Of a stretch of 64,000 nt of DNA, positions 43,697-52,878 are shown in pieces (position 1 is the first letter of the stretch; every line of letters begins with the position of its first letter). The position numbers and the translations under genes were made by a program. Source of the DNA: Corynebacterium freneyi (lineage in GTDB: Bacteria; Actinomycetota; Actinomycetes; Mycobacteriales; Mycobacteriaceae); contig NZ_CP047357.1 in the NCBI RefSeq assembly GCF_030408835.1, positions 806,001 through 870,000 on the forward strand, read 5' to 3'. The notes below the pieces were generated by a model, which searched no databases, was not told where the DNA came from, and was given only the letters and a program-made list of their open reading frames with translations.

Positions 43697-43839
43697 GTTC
43701 AATGAAGCTACCGTCAGTGGGCCACGGCATACCCACGCCCCTGCGCCGACGGTCCTTTCGGGGGTGCGTCTTTCGGGGGTGAGGCCGCAGCAGCACGGTT
43801 AGCCGCCCGTTGTTCTGCGACCGCGGCGGCCGTCGCCGG

Positions 43840-45663
43840 TTAGCTTGCCGACGGATTCGGCACGAGGCGGTGCGGCCCGAAGAACCCGACGCGGACCTTG
43901 CCCAGGTCGTCGTCGTAGGCGAAGTACAGGCGCGGGATGTTGTTGCCGCCGCCCTCGGCGATTTTGATGTGGGCCTCCATGACCTGCGTGCCGCCTTCTT
44001 CGGTGGGGAACGTGCGCGTGGCGGCGAAGCGGCGGTTGTTCATGGTGCCTTCGGATTCCTTCATGGCCAGGGTCTTCTTCGTCGCGGGCCAGTGCAGCGG
44101 GGCCCCGGAGTCGCACCATTCCCAGAATCCGGCGACCTTCGATTCGGCGTCGGCGGCCTTGGCTTCCGCGTAGGCGGCCAGGGCGACGAACGCCCGCCAT
44201 GCCTTCGCGGCCCACACCGACGCGTTGGGGCTGGCGTCGAGGGCCTCGAGTTGTTGGGCGGCGTCGTCGGGGATGGACAGCCATCGGCCGAGCAGCTCGC
44301 GGGCATGTTCGAAGCAGTCGGCCGACGTGCTGTTGGCGTCCTGGCTCATGGCTTCGACGATGGTGGCCACGTCGTCGTCGATTGCTTCGTCGCCGTCCGG
44401 CCAGGGCCACAGTCCTTTGCCGCGCAGGTCGCGTTCGAGCGTGGGGTCGGCAGACAGCGCGAAGCTCAGCGCCGATTCCAGGGACTGTACCAGGGCTTTG
44501 CGACGGGCGGCGTCGGCGTCGAGCGCCGTGAATTCCTCGTCCAACACCCCGTACTCCAGGGAGGTTTCGCTAAGCGCGTCGAAGAGGGCGCCGTTGTCGC
44601 GTTCCAAATCGCTGATGGTGCCGGCCAGGCGCTTGTTCGCCTTTTCCAGGGCGGCGATGGTTTCCGCCGCGTCGCCGCCCGCGCTACCGCCGACGGTGCG
44701 CAATGCGCGATCCGACCGCAGGTAGCGGGCGATGGCCGCGGGCGGTTGCCGAACGACGCTGCGTGGCGCGACCTGCATGGTCACCCACTCCATGAGCACC
44801 TTCGACGACCGCAGTCGCCGCATGGGGTTGGTGCGGGTGGCCAGGTCGCCGCCGTTGGTGGAGGGGTGGAAGATGCGTACGTGGCCCGCCGGAACGAAGT
44901 AACCGCCCGGAGTGAAGCGCTCCGACAGCCCCGCCTCCACGTCGGCGCCGATGACCTGGACCGCGCACAGCCCGGCCAGGCGTCGCGCGATGGCGTCGGC
45001 GGTGGCCGTGACCTCCCGGTGCTCCTCGTCGGATTCGTCGGCCGGGCGCAGAACGATGAACGGAATCGACCGGTCGCGACTGGCCAGGGCGTCGGCGTAC
45101 ACGCCGGCGATGGCGTCGTCGACGCGCATCGAGGTCGGGTCGAGCGGCCAATTCGCCGACGTGGACTTCTCGAGCAGCGCCGTGGCCACGCGGGGTGCGG
45201 CGATGCTGATGGGCACGGCTGACTGGGTCTGCTCGGTGGACACCGAACAGTAGTAGTCGGCGGGGCCCCCGTCGGGGTGGGCCGTGGCGATGATCTCCGT
45301 CGACCAGAACGCGCCATCCGGTTTCGTTTCGGTCAGGCGGAAGGCGACCGTGCGACCGGCTGAACCATCGCCGGATCCGTCGGCACCGTCCCCGCCGTCG
45401 GACCCGCCCTCACCGCTTGCGTCGTCGTCACCGCCGTCGTCGTCACGCGCGACCGGGTCGGTGACGTCGAGCATGGTGAAACACTCCGTGCCCTTCGCAT
45501 CGGCACCGCGACCGGGCGCGATGAACTCCCGCGTGTAGGGCTCACCGTCGGCGGGAAGCTCCTGCCCGTACTTGCCGCGGATCCAGTCGGCGGCGGCGGC
45601 CGCCACGCGCCGCGTCACGTCCTCGTCGGAGTGGTTCCATTGAGCGCGATACTGCTCGGCCAT
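43840..45663 (-). CDS. Large unknown multidomain coiled-coil protein
   Basis: Protein of 607 residues from ATG 45663 (a GAGGGG lies about nine bases upstream; ATG 45672 is too close to it). Layout: residues 1-70 (SDEDVTRRVAAAAADWIRGKYGQELP), an Asp/Gly/Ser-rich acidic linker, a strand-rich domain with KPDGAFWSTEIIATAHPDGG, a region FIVLRPADESDEEHREVTAT to VRIFHPSTNGGD, a coiled coil from about 370 (IAALEKANKRLAGTISDLER), and a compact C-terminal domain from about 540 (RRFAATRTFP...NIPRLYFAYDDDLGKVRVGFFGPH). I do not recognise a described family. The C-terminal module looks like one reused in actinobacterial proteins of unknown, possibly defence-related, role. Confidence 0.65.
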   Translation of the reverse strand: MAEQYRAQWNHSDEDVTRRVAAAAADWIRGKYGQELPADGEPYTREFIAPGRGADAKGTECFTMLDVTDPVARDDDGGDDDASGEGGSDGGDGADGSGDGSAGRTVAFRLTETKPDGAFWSTEIIATAHPDGGPADYYCSVSTEQTQSAVPISIAAPRVATALLEKSTSANWPLDPTSMRVDDAIAGVYADALASRDRSIPFIVLRPADESDEEHREVTATADAIARRLAGLCAVQVIGADVEAGLSERFTPGGYFVPAGHVRIFHPSTNGGDLATRTNPMRRLRSSKVLMEWVTMQVAPRSVVRQPPAAIARYLRSDRALRTVGGSAGGDAAETIAALEKANKRLAGTISDLERDNGALFDALSETSLEYGVLDEEFTALDADAARRKALVQSLESALSFALSADPTLERDLRGKGLWPWPDGDEAIDDDVATIVEAMSQDANSTSADCFEHARELLGRWLSIPDDAAQQLEALDASPNASVWAAKAWRAFVALAAYAEAKAADAESKVAGFWEWCDSGAPLHWPATKKTLAMKESEGTMNNRRFAATRTFPTEEGGTQVMEAHIKIAEGGGNNIPRLYFAYDDDLGKVRVGFFGPHRLVPNPSAS

Positions 45664-45889
45664 GCGTCGCATCCCCTCGGTCGTTCGTCGGTCGTCGGCC
45701 GGTGGTCGGCCGCGGCGAAAAGAATAACGGAAGCCGCGGATCGGCGATCCCCGCGAAAAACGGGCGTTCGAGGGCGGTCGGGTGCACCCGCAGCAGGCGA
45801 AAACCAACCCGAATCGGCATCCTTCTTCAGGATTCAGGGTCCTGCGGATAAGTTTTTACTGTCCCTTAAGGAACAAAAGGAGGACCCCC
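45664..45889. promoter_or_regulatory. Divergent region between the coiled-coil gene and the ABC operon
   Basis: This 226-bp gap holds promoters for both sides. Its right end, at about 45853-45889, is AT-rich and ends in AAAAGGAGGACCCCC, a very strong RBS for the lipoprotein gene. AGGATTCAGGGTCCT near 45832 is a small inverted repeat. I looked for and did not find T-box features. Confidence 0.4.
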
Positions 45890-46864
45890 ATGTTCACGTC
45901 CCGCAAGACGAAGATCGCCGCGGCCATCTCCGCCGGCATCCTCGCCCTGACCGGTTGCTCGTCCGACGACAACGGCGCCTCGGGTGACGAGACCTACAAG
46001 ATCGGCATCAACCAGCTGGTCCAGCACCCGGCCCTCGACTCCGCCACGGAGGGCTTCAAGGAAGCGTTCGAGGACGCGGGCGTGGAGGTCGAATACGACG
46101 AGCAGAACGCCAACGGCGAGCAGTCCACGGCCCTGACCATCGCCCAGCAGTTCGCGTCGAAGAACCTGGATCTGGTCCTGTCGGTGGCCACCCCGGCCGC
46201 GCAGGCCACCGCCCAGAACGTGCAGGACACCCCGGTGCTGTTCACCGCCGTCACCGACCCGGTCGAGGCGGAACTGGTCGACTCGCTCGACGCGCCGGGT
46301 GCCAACGTCACCGGCACCTCCGACATCGCGCCGATCGACCAGCAGTTCGAGATGATCCAGGAGTTGCTGCCGGACGCGAAGAAGATCGGCATCGTCTACG
46401 CCTCCGGCGAGGTCAACTCGAAGGTGCAGGTCGAAGAGGCCAAGAAGGTCGCCGAGCCGCTGGGGCTGGAGATCGTGACCCAGACCGTCACCAACGTCAC
46501 CGAGATTCCGCAGGCGGTCCAGGCCATCGGCGACGTCGACGCGTTCTACGTGCCCACCGACAACCTGGTCGTCTCGGGCATCGCGTCGCTGGTCCAGGCC
46601 GCCGAGGCCACCGAGACCCCGGTCATCGCGGCGGAGGAGGGCACCGTCGAGGGCGGCGCCGCCATCGCCCTGGGCATCAACTACGAGGAGCTGGGCCGCC
46701 AGACCGGTGAGATGGCGCTGCGCATCCTGCGCGATGGCGAGGACCCGGCCACCATGCCGGTGGAGAAGGCCAACGAGTACAAGTACGTGGTCAACGAGGA
46801 CGCCGCGCAGCGCCAGGGCGTCGAAATCCCCGAGTCGATCCTGAACGAGGCCGAAACCGTATGA
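45890..46864 (+). CDS. ABC transporter substrate-binding lipoprotein (TrpX-like)
   Basis: Exported lipoprotein of 324 residues from ATG 45890 with an ideal RBS. The signal ends in LTGC; Cys-23 is the lipidation site. The mature domain (YKIGINQLVQHPALDSATEG, DLVLSVATPAAQAT, TDPVEAELVDSL, VTGTSDIAPIDQQFEMIQELLPDAKKIG) is the PF04392/TrpX type that binds tryptophan, tyrosine or other amphipathic ligands. It is translationally coupled with the permease, so this is a complete importer. The ligand is not readable. Confidence 0.92.
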   Translation: MFTSRKTKIAAAISAGILALTGCSSDDNGASGDETYKIGINQLVQHPALDSATEGFKEAFEDAGVEVEYDEQNANGEQSTALTIAQQFASKNLDLVLSVATPAAQATAQNVQDTPVLFTAVTDPVEAELVDSLDAPGANVTGTSDIAPIDQQFEMIQELLPDAKKIGIVYASGEVNSKVQVEEAKKVAEPLGLEIVTQTVTNVTEIPQAVQAIGDVDAFYVPTDNLVVSGIASLVQAAEATETPVIAAEEGTVEGGAAIALGINYEELGRQTGEMALRILRDGEDPATMPVEKANEYKYVVNEDAAQRQGVEIPESILNEAETV

Positions 46865-47850
46865 TTTCCGCCGTCGAATTCGGCCTCATCTACGGGGTGA
46901 TGGCGCTGGGCGTGTTCCTCACGTTCCGCGTCCTCAACTTCGCGGACCTGACGGTCGACGGTTCCTTCACCACCGGCGGCGCCACCGCGGCCGTCGCGAT
47001 CCTCGCCGGTTGGAATCCTTTCCTGGCCATCGTCGCGGGCTTTGCGACGGGCTTCGCCGCGGGTCTGGTCACCGGCCTGCTGCACACCAAGGGCCGCATC
47101 GACGGTCTGTTGGCGGGCATCCTGACGCAGATCGGCCTGTGGTCGGTCAATTTGCGGATCATGGGGTCGTCGAACGTGCCGTTGTTGCGCGCGGACACCA
47201 TCTTCACTCCGCTTCGCGACGCCCGTCTGATGGGCACGTGGGCGTCGGTGGGCATTTTCGCCGTCATCGTCGCCGTGGTCGCGTTGCTGATCGTGTGGTT
47301 CCTCAACACGGATTACGGCCTGGCGGTGCGCGCCACCGGCGACAATGGTCCGATGATCCGTTCCTTCGGCGTGTCCACCGACGGCACGAAGATGTTCACC
47401 CTGGCGCTGTCCAACGGCCTGGTCGGTGCGGCCGGTGCGGTGTTCGCGCAGTACCAGGGTTTCGCCGACAACTCGATGGGCGTGGGTCTGATCCTCATCG
47501 GCCTGGCGTCGGTGATCATGGGCCAGGCGCTGCTCGGCGAGCGGTTCCTGTGGTTGTCGGTGGTGGCCGTGGTGGTCGGTGCGGTGGTGTACCGACTGAT
47601 CATCTTCGCCGCACTCGAGGTCGGCCTGAACCCGAATGACATGAAGTTCATCACCGCCGCGCTGGTGGTGCTGGCGCTGCTGCTGCCGCGGTGGCGCGGG
47701 ATCTTCGGCGGCGCCTTGGCCGGAACGCGCGTCAACCGCGGCGGCCGCGGTGGCCGTCGCTCGGCCTCCGGTGGTGCCGGCGGGAATGATCTCGCGGCCG
47801 CGGCCCCGGCTGCCGCCGCCGGTTCGGACGAGGGGAAGGTGAAGGCGTGA
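46861..47850 (+). CDS. ABC transporter permease (TrpY-like)
   Basis: Membrane permease of 329 residues in the BPD_transp_2 family: GLIYGVMALGVFLTFRVLNF, DLTVDGSFTTGGATAAVAIL, GRIDGLLAGILTQIGLW and NGLVGAAGAVFAQYQGFAD. The last 40 residues are an Arg/Gly then Ala-rich cytoplasmic tail. The ATG overlaps the lipoprotein stop (ATGA), and its stop overlaps the ATPase start. Confidence 0.93.
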   Translation: MISAVEFGLIYGVMALGVFLTFRVLNFADLTVDGSFTTGGATAAVAILAGWNPFLAIVAGFATGFAAGLVTGLLHTKGRIDGLLAGILTQIGLWSVNLRIMGSSNVPLLRADTIFTPLRDARLMGTWASVGIFAVIVAVVALLIVWFLNTDYGLAVRATGDNGPMIRSFGVSTDGTKMFTLALSNGLVGAAGAVFAQYQGFADNSMGVGLILIGLASVIMGQALLGERFLWLSVVAVVVGAVVYRLIIFAALEVGLNPNDMKFITAALVVLALLLPRWRGIFGGALAGTRVNRGGRGGRRSASGGAGGNDLAAAAPAAAAGSDEGKVKA

Positions 47851-48641
47851 TGCTGAAGATCGGCAACGTCTCCAAGACGTTTTTCCCGAACACGGCCAAT
47901 GAGCGTCGCGCGTTGGTCGACGTGTCGCTGGAGTTGGCGGAGGGTGATTTCGTCACCATCATCGGCTCCAACGGCGCGGGCAAGTCGACGCTGCTCAACG
48001 CGGTGTCGGGCCGGCTGGGCATCGATTCCGGCGAGATCGTCATCGACGGCGTGTCGGTGGCCGGGATGCCGGATTACAAGCGCGCCAAGTACATCGGCCG
48101 GGTGTTCCAGGATCCGCTGGCCGGCACGGCGCCGAGCCTGACCATCGAGGAGAACCTGTCGCTGGCGTACCTGCGCGGCAAGCGCCGGGGGTTGGGCACG
48201 GGACTGACCAAGGCGCGTCGCGAGGTTTTCGTCGAGCAGCTGCGCTCCCTGCAGCTGGGCCTGGAAGATCGCCTGACCACGAAGGTCGGGTTGCTCTCCG
48301 GTGGTCAGCGGCAGGCGTTGTCGCTGCTGATGGCCGGGTTCACGCATCCGAAGATCATGCTTCTCGATGAGCACACCGCGGCCCTGGATCCGCAGCGAGC
48401 GGCCTTGGTCACGGAGCTGACGCATCAGATCGTCGAGGAGGGCGGGCTGACCACGCTGATGGTCACCCACAACATGGAGCAGGCGATCCGGCTGGGCAAC
48501 CGGCTGGTCATGATGCACGAGGGGCGCATCGTCTACGAGGCTTCGGCCGAGACGAAGGCGAAGTTGACCGTGCATGATCTGCTGCAGGAGTTCGTGAAGA
48601 TCAAGGGCGCCACGCTCTCCGACAAGGCGTTCCTGGGGTAG
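47850..48641 (+). CDS. ABC transporter ATP-binding protein (TrpZ-like)
   Basis: Cytoplasmic ATPase of 263 residues. Walker A GSNGAGKSTLLNAVSG, signature LLSGGQRQALSLLMA, Walker B IMLLDEHTAALDP and H-loop VTHNMEQAIRLG are all intact. ATG 47850 shares its first base with the permease stop; GTG 47847 is an alternative. No further import component is needed beyond these three genes. Confidence 0.94.
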   Translation: MLKIGNVSKTFFPNTANERRALVDVSLELAEGDFVTIIGSNGAGKSTLLNAVSGRLGIDSGEIVIDGVSVAGMPDYKRAKYIGRVFQDPLAGTAPSLTIEENLSLAYLRGKRRGLGTGLTKARREVFVEQLRSLQLGLEDRLTTKVGLLSGGQRQALSLLMAGFTHPKIMLLDEHTAALDPQRAALVTELTHQIVEEGGLTTLMVTHNMEQAIRLGNRLVMMHEGRIVYEASAETKAKLTVHDLLQEFVKIKGATLSDKAFLG

Positions 48642-48682
48642 AGGAGAACCGCACCCCAACCTCATCCCCTCAAACCGCGGGG

Positions 48683-49735
48683 TCACGCCGCCTGGAACCG
48701 CTCCCACTCCGCCGGCGGCGGGACGGTGACGTGGAGGACGTCGCCGTCGGGAAGCGGGACGGACAGCGAATGGGCGTGGAGCATCATCGACCGGATGCCC
48801 TTGTCGCGAACCAGCCGGTTGAAGCCGGGCGAACCGTATCGGGAATCGCCGCCGATGGGGTGCCCGGCGTCGGCGCAGTGCACGCGGATCTGGTGCTTGC
48901 GGCCGGTGATCAGCCGCGCTTCGACGACTGTGGCCCGCCGGCCGCGGCGCTCCACGATGCGGAACCGGGTTTCGGCTCGCTGCCCGCCGCGCCCGTCCGG
49001 CACCGCGATGGTCGCCTGCTTCGTGCGGCGCAGAGCCGTGGTGCTGACGGTCAGTTGATCGGGCCAGGCGCCCTCGACGACGGCGAGATACCGCCGGTCG
49101 ATCTCGTGCTCCCGGTCGCGGAGCAGCTCCTGCAGGTACCGCAGCATCGGCGGGGTTTTGGCGACCATCACCAGGCCGGAGGTCTCGCGGTCCAGGCGGT
49201 GGGCCAGCTCCAGGTCGGGCAGGTCGGGCCGCGACTGCCGCAGGGCCTCGATGACCCCGGCCGGCACGTCCGTGCCCCGATGCACGGCAAGACCCGCGGG
49301 CTTGTCGACGACGATGAGTTCACCGTCTTCGTGGACGATCGCGCCTTCGACGGCGGCGACGAGACCGGCCGGAACCCGCACGGGCGCCGGGGAATCCGCC
49401 ACGACGATGTCCGGCAACGTCAATTCGTCACCGCCCCGGACGCGGTGATTCTGTTTGACCTTCGCGCCGTTGACGCGGATTTTGCCCTCCCGCATCAGGC
49501 GGAACAGCAGGGTCGCCGGCACCCCCTTGAGCTGGGAGCGGATGTACTTGTCCAGGCGGCGGCCATCGTGGGCCTCGGGGATGGTGATCGTCCGTGCCTC
49601 GAACGTGCGCCCGGCCGGTTCATTGCGGCGGGCAAACCCGCCCGCCGAGGACCCACGCCCCCGGCCACCGCGCTTCGGCGATCCCCGCCCGTGCCGGCTA
49701 CGCCGCTGCCCCGAATTACCGCCGATTGTGCTCAC
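48683..49735 (-). CDS. RluA-family 23S rRNA pseudouridine synthase
   Basis: Converts uridines of 23S rRNA to pseudouridine (RluC/RluD type). The catalytic motif HRLDRETSGLVMVAK holds the Asp, preceded by an S4-type RNA-binding domain (RRLDKYIRSQLKGVPATLLF, GKIRVNGAKVKQNHRV). The end has RKHQIRVHCADAGHPIGGD. Residues 1-45 are a Gly/Arg/Ser-rich, probably RNA-binding, extension. The start is uncertain: GTG 49735 is used, GTG 49738 is equivalent, and the frame stays open to 49855. It converges with the ABC operon. Confidence 0.9.
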   Translation of the reverse strand: MSTIGGNSGQRRSRHGRGSPKRGGRGRGSSAGGFARRNEPAGRTFEARTITIPEAHDGRRLDKYIRSQLKGVPATLLFRLMREGKIRVNGAKVKQNHRVRGGDELTLPDIVVADSPAPVRVPAGLVAAVEGAIVHEDGELIVVDKPAGLAVHRGTDVPAGVIEALRQSRPDLPDLELAHRLDRETSGLVMVAKTPPMLRYLQELLRDREHEIDRRYLAVVEGAWPDQLTVSTTALRRTKQATIAVPDGRGGQRAETRFRIVERRGRRATVVEARLITGRKHQIRVHCADAGHPIGGDSRYGSPGFNRLVRDKGIRSMMLHAHSLSVPLPDGDVLHVTVPPPAEWERFQAA

Positions 49736-49846
49736 CACTCCACGAAAAGCCGTCGATGAGGGGCCGGAAAAACACCCCCGCCAGAAACCCCGACCATAGC
49801 GGGACGTGCGCGAACCGGGCCAATTCGCCCGATGCCGGGAGATGAG

Positions 49847-49857
49847 CGTCGTCAAGC
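49847..49857 (+). repeat. CGTCGTCAAGC word, intergenic copy upstream of the MetY gene
   Basis: Exact copy of the repeated 11-mer in the gap between the divergent rluA-like and metY-like genes, 61 bases before the ATG used here. Confidence 0.6.
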
Positions 49858-49917
49858 GGAAATGGTGATTGAATGGAAAACGCTATCTTCCGAAAACCTC
49901 AACCGAAAGGCACCCCG

Positions 49918-51213
49918 ATGACCGAGCAGGACGCGAAGAAACTGCACGACGAAACCAAACTCATCCACTCCGGGTACGTGCCGGGCAACAAGGACCCCCG
50001 CCAGGTGCCGATCGTCCAGTCGACCACCTACACCTTCGACTCCTCCGACGACATCGCCGCCGTCTTCGACGAACCCACCCACGCCCTGATCTACTCGCGG
50101 TTCGCCAACCCGACCGTCATGGCCGTCGAAGCCAAGATCGCCGACCTCGAAGGCGGCGTCGCCGCAATGGCCACCACCTCCGGCCAAGCCGCCACCGCCA
50201 TGGCGATCATGAACCTGTGCTCCGCCGGCGACTCCTTCGTCGCATCCTCCGAGATCTACGGCGGCACCTCGAACCTGTTCTCCACCACCCTCAAGCGCTT
50301 CGGCATCGAGGTCATCTACGTCGACCAGGACGCCTCCGAAGAGGAAATCGCCGCCGCCTTCAAACCCAACACCAAGGCCCTGTTCGGCGAGATCATCGCC
50401 AACCCCGCCATGAGCGTCCTCGACGTGGAAAAGTTCGCCCGCATCGCCCACGGCCAGGGCGTGCCGCTCATCGTCGACTCCACCTTCGCCACCCCCGTGC
50501 TGTGCAAGCCGATCGAATGGGGCGCCGACGTCGTCGTGCACTCGACGTCGAAGTACCTCGACGGCCACGCCGTGCAGGTCGGCGGCATGATCGTCGACGC
50601 CGGCACCTTCGACTACGCCAACGGCAAATTCCCGGACTTCACCGAGCCCGACGAGTCGTACCACGGCGTCGTCTACACCAGGGACTACGCCGCCGCACCC
50701 TTCGTGATCAAGGCCCGCATGCAGCTGCAGCGTGACTTCGGCGCCTACCCGGCCGCACACTCGGCGTTCATGCTCAACGTGTCCCTCGAAAGCCTGGACG
50801 TGCGCATGCGCCGCCACTGCGAAAACGCCCGGAAGGTCGCCGAGTACCTGCTCACCCGCGACGACGTCCTCAACGAAGTCCGCTACCCGGGCCTGCCGTC
50901 GTCGCCGTACCACGACCTGGCCGAAAAGTACCTGGACGGAGCGTCCGGCGTGCTCACCATCGACGTCAAGGGCGGCCGCGAAGCCGGCGTGAAGTTCATG
51001 GACGCCCTCGAAGTCATCTCCCGCCAGGTCCACGTCGCCGACGCCCGCTCCTGCGTGCTGCACCCGGCGTCGACCACCCACCGCCAGGTGCCCGACGATC
51101 AGCTCGAATCCGTCGGCATCACCCCGGGCCTGGTGCGCATTTCCGTCGGCCTGGAAAACGCCGACGACCTCATCGCCGACATCGAGCAGGCCCTGGCGAA
51201 GGCCGCGGAGTAG
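49918..51213 (+). CDS. metY: O-acetylhomoserine (thiol)-lyase / MetY-like PLP enzyme
   Basis: PLP enzyme of 431 residues in the Cys/Met metabolism family, forming homocysteine from O-acylhomoserine and sulfide. Visible: TKLIHSGYVPGNKDPRQVPI, YSRFANPTVMAVEAKIADLE, VPLIVDSTFATP and the PLP-Lys motif VHSTSKYLDGHAVQVGG. Length and the ALIYSR/TKYLGGH-type details favour MetY over MetB or MetZ, but the acyl donor is not settled. GAAAGG supports ATG 49918; an upstream ATG 49873 has no RBS. Confidence 0.88.
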   Translation: MTEQDAKKLHDETKLIHSGYVPGNKDPRQVPIVQSTTYTFDSSDDIAAVFDEPTHALIYSRFANPTVMAVEAKIADLEGGVAAMATTSGQAATAMAIMNLCSAGDSFVASSEIYGGTSNLFSTTLKRFGIEVIYVDQDASEEEIAAAFKPNTKALFGEIIANPAMSVLDVEKFARIAHGQGVPLIVDSTFATPVLCKPIEWGADVVVHSTSKYLDGHAVQVGGMIVDAGTFDYANGKFPDFTEPDESYHGVVYTRDYAAAPFVIKARMQLQRDFGAYPAAHSAFMLNVSLESLDVRMRRHCENARKVAEYLLTRDDVLNEVRYPGLPSSPYHDLAEKYLDGASGVLTIDVKGGREAGVKFMDALEVISRQVHVADARSCVLHPASTTHRQVPDDQLESVGITPGLVRISVGLENADDLIADIEQALAKAAE

Positions 51214-51244
51214 GGCACGGCGCCATCCGTGCGTCGAGCTTCAT

Positions 51245-51255
51245 GCTTGACGACG
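51245..51255 (-). repeat. CGTCGTCAAGC word, intergenic copy after the MetY gene
   Basis: Exact copy between the metY-like stop and the convergent lipoprotein gene, outside coding sequence. Confidence 0.6.
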
Positions 51256-51279
51256 AGCGGCGCCGACGGGCGGTGACGG

Positions 51280-51798
51280 TTAGTTGAGTTCCGCCCGGCA
51301 CTGCTCCTCGGACTTGCCCGACTCCAGGCAGTTCGCCCAGTCGATCTGCCCCTGCACCCACGGTGACGGGGTGTTCTCGGCGGGCGGCGTGTACGGCTCG
51401 CGCGGCTCGTACGCCGGCGGCGGGCCGTCGTGGAAATTGTCGGAGCAGTACTGCGTCCACCCGGACGTGCCGTCGGTGAACCAGGTGGTGCCCTGCTCGT
51501 AGAGGCCTTCCGAGGACTTCGCGCAGCGGGCGATGGTCTTGTTGATCGGCGTCGGGTCACCGGTCGGCGCGCCCGTGTAGCCCATGTGCCCGGCCCGGGT
51601 CGTGGTGGTGGACGCGGCGGTGGACGAAGAAGCCGGCTGCTCGTCGTCGGAGGAATCGCCGCGCGTCGGGTTCGGCTTGTCGGGGCTTTCGATGATGGTG
51701 GTTTCGGTGACGGTCTCCACCGGCGCGCCGTCGCTGGAACAGGCCGGGAGGGCCAACAACGCCGCGGCGAGCAGACCGAGGGGGAGCTTCTTGTTCAT
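51280..51798 (-). CDS. Small secreted lipoprotein of unknown function
   Basis: Protein of 172 residues with a lipoprotein signal (LLALPACSS, Cys-20), a Thr/Ser/Asp-rich linker to about residue 80, and a short domain with four Cys (IARCAKSSEGLYEQGTTWF, QYCSDNFHDG, WANCLESGKSEEQCRAEL) that could make two disulfides. I do not recognise a family. Confidence 0.7.
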   Translation of the reverse strand: MNKKLPLGLLAAALLALPACSSDGAPVETVTETTIIESPDKPNPTRGDSSDDEQPASSSTAASTTTTRAGHMGYTGAPTGDPTPINKTIARCAKSSEGLYEQGTTWFTDGTSGWTQYCSDNFHDGPPPAYEPREPYTPPAENTPSPWVQGQIDWANCLESGKSEEQCRAELN

Positions 51799-51926
51799 GG
51801 GTGCCTTCCGACGTAGCTGAGGGGCGACCGTGCGTGCCGACGGCCGGTGCCGGTCATCGTTTGATTATGCACCCCCGAAAACGCGTCTGACCAGCCACCG
51901 CGCCGTCATCGTGCCAAACTATTGAC

Positions 51927-52862
51927 ATGAAAACGACATTGTGTCCACTCCGTTCGTCCATCGTCGCGTTGCTCGGCACCGCCGGCCTTTTCCTCGTCTC
52001 ATGCGGGACCGGCGGCACCGGCGAGGCGGCTGCTCCGTCGCCCGAGGCGGGATCGTCGCAAAGCGAAAGGCAGTCGACGGTGACCGTGACGGAAACCGCC
52101 GGGGATGAACACGACCAGGCCATCGACGTCGACTTCGACTCGCTGCAGCAGGTCGATCCGGGCATGTTCCGCGAGCACAGCGTCCAGTCGCTGACGTACG
52201 TCGTCGACGGGACGACGGGGGAGTGCTTCGTCAACGCGCCGCTGGTCACATGCATCGGCACCGCCGCCGATGACGTGCCCGACGTGGACATGCCGCCGTT
52301 GTCCGGGCGACCCGGGGCGGTCGCGATCGGCGCGGCCGGCGTCGCCTACGTCATCGCCGAGGGGGTGCCGCCGGCGAAGACCGAGCTGGAAACCGGCCAG
52401 TGGGTGAACTTCGGCGTGGTCAAGTGCGCCAAGCCCGACGACTCGACGCTGGCGTGCGTCTCCGACGGGGCCGCGTTCCAGATCGAGGGCTCCGACCGCG
52501 ACATCACCACCGAGGGGCCCATCCTCGACCCCGCCGAGCTCCAGGCCAGCGCCGAAGGCCAGCCGGGCACCGGGTACACGATCGGCACCGACGTCCTGGT
52601 GCAGGCCCCGACGCTGTGCGGCGCGATGGAGGGCCACCGCCTCGCCGACGTCGTCAAGGGCGAAATCACCTGCAAGGAAGCGATGGAGGTGCTCGACGAG
52701 TACGACGAGCGTATGCCGTCGGAAGGCACCGGCAACGCCATGATCGTCGACTTCGACGGGTGGAGCTGCAGCTCGCCGACCGTCGCCCGGGCCGAGGAGC
52801 TGCAGGCGAAGACCGTCTGCGGGCATGAGGGCCGGGGCATCGAGGTCCGGGCCCCGCTGTAG
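51927..52862 (+). CDS. Secreted lipoprotein of unknown function
   Basis: Protein of 311 residues with lipobox LFLVSCGT (Cys-26), a Ser/Glu/Ala-rich linker with VTVTETAGDEHDQ, then a Cys-containing domain (GECFVNAPLVTCIGT, VKCAKPDDSTLACVSDG, LCGAMEGHRLADVVKGEITC, WSCSSP). The even set of Cys suggests disulfides outside the membrane. The VTVTE linker resembles that of the lipoprotein at 51280. No family is recognised. Confidence 0.7.
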   Translation: MKTTLCPLRSSIVALLGTAGLFLVSCGTGGTGEAAAPSPEAGSSQSERQSTVTVTETAGDEHDQAIDVDFDSLQQVDPGMFREHSVQSLTYVVDGTTGECFVNAPLVTCIGTAADDVPDVDMPPLSGRPGAVAIGAAGVAYVIAEGVPPAKTELETGQWVNFGVVKCAKPDDSTLACVSDGAAFQIEGSDRDITTEGPILDPAELQASAEGQPGTGYTIGTDVLVQAPTLCGAMEGHRLADVVKGEITCKEAMEVLDEYDERMPSEGTGNAMIVDFDGWSCSSPTVARAEELQAKTVCGHEGRGIEVRAPL

Positions 52863-52878
52863 ACCGCGCCCCAGGAGA

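Noticed and set aside
45664..45889. T-box or other riboswitch upstream of the TrpXYZ-like operon
   Set aside because: No conserved T-box sequence or terminator/antiterminator pair could be found.
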